Assembly: GCA_021234155.1 (NCBI GenBank)
Contig: JAJEKV010000041.1
Location: 8,318,917 to 8,382,916 of the forward strand
Source: Isoetes taiwanensis
Taxonomy: Eukaryota; Streptophyta; Lycopodiopsida; Isoetales; Isoetaceae
Direction: 5' to 3'
DNA length: 64,000 nucleotides
The position numbers and the translations under genes are program-made. The notes beneath the pieces were generated by a model. It worked only from the letters and a program-made list of their open reading frames with translations. It had not been told where the DNA came from and did no database searches. Each line of letters begins with the position of its first letter. Position 1 is the first letter of the stretch. Positions 56,120 to 64,000 of the stretch are shown here, piece by piece.

Positions 56120-56536
56120 ACAGGATTGCGCTATTGGATATTGTTTTATGGCTCATTCCGAATGAAGCTTGCAACAAAAAATTACCATGCATTTTTAGAT
56201 TTTGAGGCAGTTATTAAGCAAATTTCAAGGCTTCTAGATCCTTGTGCTAACAAGCAGAAAAGTTTCCCACTTTGGTTTCTCACCACAAGAATCTATGAAG
56301 GCCAAAGGCTGCTGTTAAATTCCAGTTGAAAAATGTTTGTGTATGGGTGTTGCAAACTTTATGACTTTCGGAATAATGGGATCAATCTGCTTTATCTTTA
56401 TGGTAACTTTTACTTATGTTCTATTTGTTTTATTGTGATCAAATTCAAAAGCTACAGGTGATGAAATCCTCAAATGAATTCTAGTTTTTTTCTGGTTTGA
56501 ATTCTAAAATTATCCAACATATAAAAATTAAATCCC
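56120..56536. other. Non-coding stretch, no feature recognised
   Basis: AT-rich sequence with short uninformative frames. No domain, RNA gene or repeat is recognised. Confidence 0.35.
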
Positions 56537-56998
56537 CCAACACATAACAACCAACACATAACAACCATTGACATTAACAACCAACACGTAACTACCATTG
56601 ACATTAATTAACACAACCATTGGGTCCAACACATTTAAATTAAAATCCCCCTTAAACCCCCTTTGGTTTGGGTGCATATTCACACGGGGTACGTAAAGTT
56701 CCTCGTTTGTGGGGTATGCAAGTACAAAATTTGCTATACTGTATAACAAGATTCGCAAAATACTATAAGATTTCAAGCGGAATACTATATGGTGTTGATT
56801 TCGTACGTGCAAAATACAATTATAAGGGCTCTCGCTGCCCTACGTCACCCCCCGTGTGAATATGCACCCAAACCAAAGGGGGTTTAAGGGGGATTTTAAT
56901 TTAAATGTGTTGGACCCAATGGTTGTGTTAATTAATGTCAATGGTAGTTACGTGTTGGTTGTTAATGTCAATGGTTATTATGTGTTGGTTGTTATATA
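56537..56998. repeat. Long foldback repeat, arms about 160 bp
   Basis: Arms 56537-56695 and 56841-56998 are almost perfect reverse complements. GTTTGGGTGCATATTCACAC is mirrored by GTGTGAATATGCACCCAAAC, and the CCATTGACATTAA repeats are mirrored too. The loop is about 145 bp. No transposase is present. It could be a foldback MITE; a transcript would form long double-stranded RNA. Confidence 0.9.
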
Positions 56999-56999
56999 T

Positions 57000-57569
57000 T
57001 GGCAGCACCAGAATTGGATGTTTTTTGTGCCCCACCTCAAACTCCTGCCTCAATCACTGGAGCCGTCCTCAACCTACTCTGCCAGATTCTACGCTTGGTT
57101 ATGGCAGCTACTCTGCCAAATGCTTTAGCCAGGTACGATGTAGGTAACGCCCTGTCCCGGGGTGCTATTGAAAAAAAAAAGGGAGGGCCATAAAATGTCG
57201 AGGGTGTTCATGCAATGCAGCCTGAGCCATTTTGATGTCCCGATATTTCTTTTTGAAGCAACACCCGAGGGCCAGGGCGTTATTGCCCTTAACACATCGC
57301 CCCAAGAGATTTGGCCCATCCAATCACCATCAGAATCAATCTAATTCGTCCATCTGATAACACCCTAAATTTCTATGAAGTAGCAATGTGTTATGGCCTC
57401 AGTAAACCACTATCCAAGATTGATCTCAATCGTTGGATCACTATAAAATTGAGGGGAGGTGTATTAAGGTACGATCTCAAACTTTTCTGGCCGCATGGCC
57501 ACTCGGCCCTTTTTTTTTAGGCCCTAATACCTGTAGACAGGACGTTATCCAGCCTTAGATCAGAACATA
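57000..57569. other. Non-coding stretch, no gene supported
   Basis: Short frames at 57000-57520 show no domain. A poly-A run at about 57170 and a C-rich word pair (GGGGTGCTATTG, GGCGTTATTGCC) are the only notable points. Confidence 0.35.
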
Positions 57570-57584
57570 GCTCTAATACCAAAT

Positions 57585-58137
57585 TGATACAAATTTTCAA
57601 ATAATCACAAAGACTGAAGCAAAGATAGTAAACAATAGAAGTAGATCTAGTCTTTAGGATCGCTCATGCACCCATCCAGACTCAAACATAACAAGACTTT
57701 TTATCTTGTCTTTTGAACAAGGATTCACTAAAGATCACAGTTCAGAATTTGGCTAAGCAAGAATTTAGGATACGGCGAAGCTCAAAAGAGGTCAAAAATA
57801 AAATAGGCATTGGAGTAGAATTCAACTGTCCAAAGTTAAGGGCCGCTCTATTAAATACAGCTCAAGGATCCTTTTTCTAGAGAGGCCTTTTTAGACATAG
57901 AAATATCTTGTGAAAAGGTAAGTATGGAAGAATAGGATATTTTCCACTAATAGCGCAGAAGTCAGGCCCGTTCGGCTCTACTAGATCAATTGATCCATTC
58001 CTGAAAGCCTTGATCGTGAACCAATTGCAAGATCACTCTATAACGAGCTAGGCCTTGTTAGCAGTCATATGTTAGATTTTAATTTGAATTATAGCTAATT
58101 TAGCCATAGCTAATAATATAGACTACCCCCTATATCA
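57585..58137 (-). mobile_element. Candidate LTR of a copia-like element
   Basis: In element orientation it starts TGATATAGGGGG at 58137 and ends TTTGTATCA at 57585. AATT and TGGTATTAGAGC follow (plus strand 57570-57581), which differs by one base from the tRNA-Met primer site. No interior coding sequence is recognised to the left. Confidence 0.4.
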
Positions 58138-58226
58138 GATGTTCCTATAAAACCTTGTTGGGTTTGAGCCACTCTCCCAAACCGGTATAGAGCTGTGACA
58201 GTGTGTACCTATGTTCCTAGAACAAT

Positions 58227-58355
58227 CTGGCGAGAGAACATTTCATTTGGCTTCAGCATGGATCATCTGGCGAAGAGAACATTTCATTTGGCTTCAGCAT
58301 GGATCATTTGGCGAAGAGAACATTTCATTTGGCTTTAGCATGGATTATTTGGTCA
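58227..58355 (+). repeat. Triplicated 41-43-bp unit within the LINE fragment
   Basis: The unit GAACATTTCATTTGGCTTCA followed by GCATGGATCATCTGGCGAAG occurs three times in a row, starting near 58231, 58273 and 58314. The last copy leads into the LINE frame WIIWSIWKRR. Confidence 0.85.
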
Positions 58356-58692
58356 ATTTGGAAAAGAAGAATAGAATAGAATAGAATAGAAATCTCCTCA
58401 TTTTCAAGGGCAATAGTTCCTCTGACGCTCAAGTGCTATTGACGCTCAGCAACGCATTATCAAAGCATATCTATCTTCATGAGTAAAAGACGAAGCGAAA
58501 AATTGTATTTAGGTTCATTATCTTCAGATTAATACTTGTTTATAACTCATTTTGAATCTTCACTCTGCAAGGTGGAGGGTGGTTTTGCTCTAATGGATGA
58601 TTTCTCCACTGGGTTTTCAGTTTCCCATCTATTTGTATAGTTTCTTCTGACTAATAAAGTTTGATGCCTTCAGTAATAAAAATAAAAATAAA
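58330..58692 (+). pseudogene. L1-type LINE 3' end
   Basis: Codons near 58335-58385 read LALAWIIWSIWKRRI. After a frame change at the AGAAT microsatellite, codons read LIFKGNSSSDAQVLLTLSNA and end LSKHIYLHE at a stop near 58487. This is typical of the C-terminus of plant LINE ORF2. A 3' UTR with AATAAA and an A-rich tail (AATAAAAATAAAAATAAAAA) ends at about 58692. It is severely 5'-truncated. Confidence 0.65.
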
Positions 58693-60239
58693 AAGCTTAT
58701 TTGCAAAAAAGGAACAACTTGACGAAGACATGAATCCAAAGGTATTCTAGTAATATTTTCATCAAGTATTCATACTCATATTATTCTTTGAATCCTTTAC
58801 CTAATAATTATGTAGGTGGTGAGAAATTAAGTAAAGAAATAATTATGTAAAGAAACACCAGTTGGAAGCCAGGTAAGTAAGATTTGCTTAGTGAATTATT
58901 TGAAAATATACAGCTTTTTTAGTATACTTGGATTTTGAGGTAACGTATATATTTGAGATTCAAGTTTTTTGAACTTTTTAAGAAATAACATATAATATTG
59001 TCTTGCCTCATTTACATCAGGGGAATAGTGAAGTGCAAATTTTTTATTTAAGAAATAAATATATCATTGGTCATGGAAGAGTTTTCTTATTGGAGCTAAA
59101 GAAGACTGACCACTTTCAACCAATTGTCAACGGTAATGCTTCAATTACGGTTCAAAACATACACCCTAGACACTTGAACGGTCAACTATTGTATCAAACA
59201 AGTGATCTTACAACATCCAAAAATGGGATAAACTCAATGACCACATGGTCGCTATCTTTAGTGATTAGTATATCTCAATAAGTTTATTGTCTTTGTCTAT
59301 GACACTTTATGTATTGCCTTTACAAAGCTTATTGGAAAGATCTTTTTTTTTTTTTGGTATCGAGCTCAGTTGTTCATATTGTCTATATTTAACATGTAAA
59401 ATAATATGGCGATACTTGAACATCCTTATTATAATGCATGATACTGAAAAATAATTAAAATGGCAATCCATTCACATAATGCGTGCATATTAGTGACATT
59501 TGATTGTCACAGTATATATGGCAATTGGATGGCATAACCACCACATATACATGTCACAGTACGTATCATACTAATGGCACTTGAATGGCACAAGCACCAT
59601 ATATATACACTAGAAAAAGTGCATATTTTCAATTATGATTATTGAAAAACTGTGCAAAACTGGGGTCAATGTCACAAAACTGTGCAAAACTGGGGTCAAT
59701 GTCAAATTGAGAACCTGCAAAAGCCTAGATGGTATGCTCTATCATGTCCATGCATATACACCAACATTTGCTTACTTTGTGCATGCAATACAATTCCATG
59801 CAATGTGATGGTGAATGTTTAGGATTTATTGATTTCATTTTATAAATCAAAGTTGAAAAGATTGGCAAGTTCACATTTTCACATATGAGAATTCTTTGCC
59901 ATTTTTTTCTCAATCACCTATCTTCCCCCCAAGCTATAGTTATCAATGAAAATATAATTACAACTTCATTATAACAAAAATGTCCAGATGTGCTTTTTAG
60001 ATTATGCCAATACCTCTGCCTTGCATCATCATCATAATAATACAATCACAAATTGCAGGTAGAGAGATATTTTGTGATCCCTTTCATATCAACCATCACA
60101 ACTGTGGCCCTGTTAAATTTAATAGAATCTCGTGATCTTGCGTAAATCTCAAAACCTGTCGACAAATAACCTGTCTTGCCTGATTTCCATAGGTTGCTGT
60201 AACATCAAAACATAAGATGAAGGTTGAGCTTTAAAAATG
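58693..60239. other. Non-coding AT-rich stretch
   Basis: The open frame at 59003-59281 (92 codons) has no recognised domain. A 30-bp direct duplication lies at 59646-59704 (AAAACTGTGCAAAACTGGGG twice). Nothing else is supported. Confidence 0.4.
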
Positions 60240-60731
60240 CAGTACAAAATCCCTCTACAGAATTGCCGATAAGACGATGAAGATGTCCATCTGCAAAGAG
60301 TTTGTAATCTGCTCGATAGCCCTTCTTCTATTCTAATGCTAATCCCCACAATGATTTCATTGCTTTGGCTCATGTCCAAATGATATGTGCAGATCTGTTA
60401 AAACATCCAACCCGTTCATTCATAATCGACTGCCATACGATCCTGACAAGACATCCAATAGAGATTAGCTATGTTTTTGTATGATATCACAATAATAAAG
60501 CAAATACGTACCAAGACCAATCCTTTCTCCAAGAGTTATATCTTCCCAAGGGACTTTCCATTCTGCTGCATCCTCTAACACAGATATTCGAACCTAATCA
60601 GACCATAGAGAATATTTGTGAAGGCATTGGAAAGGGAACGACTTACAGTATGCAGGAGAAAATTCATCACGCATTAACCACTGGCATCAGAAACATTTCG
60701 TGCAGACATGAGCAAGAGGACATGCTGATCC
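60240..60731 (-). pseudogene. Raf-like MAPKKK (EDR1/CTR1 type) gene fragment
   Basis: The exon at 60593-60512 reads VRISVLEDAAEWKVPWEDIT then LGERIGLG, matching the start of the kinase domain in plant EDR1-type kinases (PWEDL.I.ERIGLGSYG). A 69-bp intron with GTACGT and CAG ends (60511-60443) leads to an exon starting SYG, which completes the glycine loop. Immediately after, the frame breaks and only scattered matches remain, such as FADGHLHRLI where family members have FLPRGSLYRLI-like residues. An upstream exon candidate at 60731-60647 has an AG acceptor and GTAAGT donor but contains a stop. No catalytic loop (HRDLK) or DFG is found, so this is a decayed fragment. Confidence 0.7.
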
Positions 60732-63700
60732 CTGTCAAACCTTCATTGTAATCTTGAATCAGCAACTGCTGCATTCTTGTCTGCCTTCATCTCCTTAGCA
60801 GGCAAAACAAAATGCATTCCTTTGAGTGCGCAAATTGAAGTCCGAGGATTATGTGCTTTCACAAAGGATAACATTGTTTGGAGCTAAGATTTCTAAATGC
60901 ATTGAAAATTCTAAAGCAGGAGGTGTAGATGTATGACTGCATCGTTTAATATGGATATGAAGCTTCTAAAACCAAATATGCTACTCTAATGAATCAAATG
61001 CTTGATAGCTTAGCAGAAAATATTCTACAGTCACAATTAGAAACAGATTCACTAATCCTAGACTTCTATTCCTAACAATGGCTACAACTATAAATGCATA
61101 TTTCTTGCACCTAAGCTCTTACAGAAATAAAATACCAACAACAAAGGACTATAACTGCAAATGAATTTCCAAAATGAGTGCTCGCTACTGCATTAGCATC
61201 ATGATATCTACAAGATATATTAGCACATAACCCAAGCTGTTTGTGCATGTTAGGGCTGCTTTTGCAGCAAGGCACTGACAATCAACAAAAATGCTTCGCT
61301 GTACAATTTGTACATTTTTCTGTTTCTGTTTCCAACACGTGCCGTGCCAACTCATAGCCTCATCGCCTGTGTATTGGAATCAACTAACTTGTAATTGCTC
61401 CCAAGTGCAAAGTTTTGTGATCACTATATTGGCTAATAATGTGGCAAGCAACTGCCATCATACATGTTTGTCATACCAGCAGGTGGAGGAAACTAAAGAA
61501 CCTACTACAAAAGAAATGGCTAGGATTTTGAGATAGCTCCTTACCATGGCTGTGATGCTAAAACAAGCTTTTCCGATGGTGTCGAAACTGGTATACAGCA
61601 GTCCCAACTGAAGTGGCAGAGCTCTGCAAATCGTTTTTCACATGACTGAAGTTGCAAAACAAAAAGCCATTGATTATGCAATGCTAGATATAGGTACTAC
61701 AAAATTTGAATGCAGCACCAGGTGTTTAAGTCGTAGAGAGAAAGGAGTATTAGTGACCTATTCTAGGATGATTTTTAAAGCTGCAAAGCATCTAACTCAA
61801 AAAAAAGCACAACATCTGGGCTTATTCTCACATTTCCAACTTACCATGGGCATGCAAGATGTATCTTGAATGACATAAAATCTTGCATAGTACAACAAAT
61901 AGTATGTCTACCATTTTCAAATTTCCAATAACAGTCTATAAATCCCTCTGGCAGAGATGGGTTAAGCCACTGAAGTGGATAACGTGGATCCGCCTAAATC
62001 CGCCAGACTTCTTCAAGAACATGGCAAAATGCTGGCAAAGACACTGCAGGCAGACCACATTAGGCCCCAAAATTAATAAAATGATTATTCAACTCCCTCT
62101 TTTCCATGGCAAAGACTGTGAGAGATTGCACGGCTTGGCATAACTTGTAAAGAACCATTTTCATCTCTCCAAAGTCAAGTCATAGTTCAAGCAAATACTT
62201 GGCTTATGGAGAAGGTTTCTGAGATTAACCAGCACAATCTTCAATATGCGATAACTTATACAGACCAGATCATCACTAAGCATTAACTAAAGCAGATTCC
62301 GTGCATACCTTTGCCACTGGTCTCCAAAAGCTTGACGGATAAGCTCCTTCCAACTTACAGACAGTCTGGAGATGGTGCCGTCCATCTTTCTGTCTGCCTA
62401 AATCTTTTTAAAAAACCTTTATTTTCTCCAAGCTTGGATCCACAGAACAAAAACCCCTTTTTTTCAGAGCTTTCCATATCAAACGACCAAAAACATCCAT
62501 TCTTTTTTTTTCGGCGCATCAGGACAATGAATGCCAAATTAGGTGACACCAAATATTATGAGTTGTAGCTATACATCAGGACCTTGCATATCATGATCTT
62601 GCATATCAACACATCACGTCACTATGGACACACATGCTTTATACATCTTGCACTGTTGAATTATCTGTCGAGCGAATCCATGGACAAAAGCAATCGGATA
62701 AAGGCCAATGATAGTGAATGGAGATAAGTTTTTAATACAAAACCCTAATGATTGCAAATGATGCAAGAAAGAAAACATACTAAGAAATATCTAAAACTCC
62801 AGAGATGAAGAAAGGACACGCTAGTTTACACAAAAATGGTCCTGTGCATTGGCAAAACTTAGGCAGTCATTTTTGTTGTTGTTGTCTAGGAAAAGCCAAG
62901 CAATCATTTCCATGATCCATGTCAATAGTCCAGCTTATGTCAACAGCCACAGAACAAAACATGGCTTATAGTATAAACTTGCAAAACATGGCTTATGTTA
63001 CGAATTCAAAACTCTAGAAAGCATAAATACCGATGCAGCTTACCAAGTTCCAAAGCAATTAAGACCCAGACTTTGTTGAATGCGGGATCAAAATAGCAGC
63101 CAAATAGGTGCAAAATTAAAAACTGTTTCAAAGGAAACCCTGACATATGCTGGGGTCTTAAGCTGTCCTTAGGAGAAAAGCTTCAGAAAATTTAAATTAT
63201 GAAAGCATAACGGCTGCACATCTGTGATCTCCAAATAATTGCAAAGGATGTTCTTACCAGAAACACAGTTGAAGATCTGCCAAAACCTAGTTGCACCATT
63301 TATGCACCAGGATCCACGAACAGTTGTGACCGAATGCAGCAGCAGGCCCATTGTGCAAATGAACCTAGCAGAGAACAAAACGAACTTCTACAGGATTACC
63401 TACCGTAACCTAAAAACAATCGATTTCCAAATTTCTTCAACGGTTAAAAGCAAGGACTTCAGGAGCTTCTCATGGTTATTGAATTGGATTTAATCTTTCA
63501 AAAGCGCATTTATTGAATGTCCAGAAACTTCTGGCTTTCAAAATGAAGAACCGAAGTAACATAGAATCAACAATGAACCGAAGTAAACCCTAGAACTGAA
63601 GAAACCTAACAAAATTTCATTTTGAAAATTTCGGTGGAAGCTCTGAAGAAGCAAGAAGCTAGAAATAAGTTCCACTGCTAACTTGTAATGCTGTGAGCTG

Positions 63701-64000
63701 CAATTCCATTCATATTTTTCAGGGACAATTGACTCCGCTGTCACACAACCTCCCAAAAAAGTTTCACAGCAGAAAATTTAACTGGCTCTGAAAAAAATCT
63801 ATTCTATCTATATATTCTGAAGCATGCCAAATGCCAAGATCGTCGCTAGCTAAATAGAAGCCTAATGGAATTGCATCAAATAATGAACGCGGAACGGAAC
63901 GTTCTATCTACCTACTTAGCCCCACAATCGTGGTTGTTTGAAAGAAGCCCTTCGATAGAATCCTATAATCGAAGGATCCACAATGAAAGTTAATGGGTGC
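60732..64000. other. Flanking DNA, no intact gene supported
   Basis: Composition and scattered GT/AG-flanked minus-strand frames resemble introns or decayed exons of a gene. For example 63362-63255 is an AG...GTAAGA-bounded frame with GATRFWQIFNCVSG. I cannot assign a family with confidence. It may hold further upstream remnants of the Raf-like kinase gene. Confidence 0.3.

Noticed and set aside
59003-59281. 92-codon open frame as a gene
   Set aside because: No domain, no splice or promoter context, AT-rich surroundings; chance length for this composition.
60149-60379. 76-codon minus-strand frame as an independent small gene
   Set aside because: It overlaps the decayed kinase exon and its codons partly match kinase residues out of frame.
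63169-63493. Overlapping frames on both strands near the right end as an exon of the kinase gene
   Set aside because: Splice-like ends are present, but the residues give no match I can defend; kept only as an unassigned hint.

Overview
The window looks like plant (angiosperm) nuclear DNA, a transposon graveyard next to a decayed host gene. Evidence: Ty3/gypsy chromoviruses with C-terminal chromodomains, LTR ends TGTGACG...CGTCACA, an initiator-tRNA-Met primer site (TGGTATCAGAGC), plant telobox motifs (AAACCCTAA), MITEs, an L1-type LINE tail, and a spliced remnant of a plant Raf-like (EDR1/CTR1 type) MAPKKK. The species cannot be named from sequence alone. Almost every retroelement frame is broken by many small indels.

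Layout. 1-5771 (+): 3' half of a family-1 chromovirus (pol, 3' UTR, LTR), inserted in the integrase of a family-2 element. 5772-14784 (+): family-2 material: integrase tail and chromodomain, a 3' UTR carrying a MULE-type MITE with 9-bp target duplication, one LTR with a polypurine tract on its left and a primer site on its right, then histone-H3-like ORF, ORF2 and gag. 14785-15977: unrelated DNA. 15978-55551 (-): a large nest. Its two ends are family-3 LTR sequence (15978-16766 and 53906-55551); inside lie three family-1 units in tandem sharing LTRs (16767-45145, including a 100-N gap) and the family-3 interior (45146-53905). 55552-64000: flanking DNA with a foldback repeat, a possible copia-like LTR, a LINE 3' end and a Raf-like kinase pseudogene.

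Main discovery. All three families carry, between the 5' LTR and gag, an ORF for a histone H3-like protein. It starts with the H3 tail (MARTKQTAR in families 2 and 3), has a long charged linker with a conserved EGGR-type segment, and ends in an H3 histone fold (for example [16 protein letters not shown] in family 3 and LARRIKGERP in family 1). The family-3 copy is one open 377-codon frame. A second conserved ORF of unknown function (ORF2) follows, then gag and pol, whose integrase ends in a chromodomain. The H3 ORF and ORF2 each have their own TATA box about 90-125 nt before the ATG with a CCTCATTT-like initiator. Where the region is preserved, each promoter is preceded by a pair of about 60-75-nt hairpins spaced about 200 bp apart. 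Hairpin sequence differs completely between families while the fold is kept. I know of no described retroelement with this combination, but I could not search. The elements thus appear to encode both a histone H3 tail and the chromodomain class that reads H3 tails.

Caution: the family-1 units differ by dense indels in GC-rich words but are identical in AT-rich stretches, so sequencing or assembly error probably contributes to the broken frames and possibly to the tandem structure.
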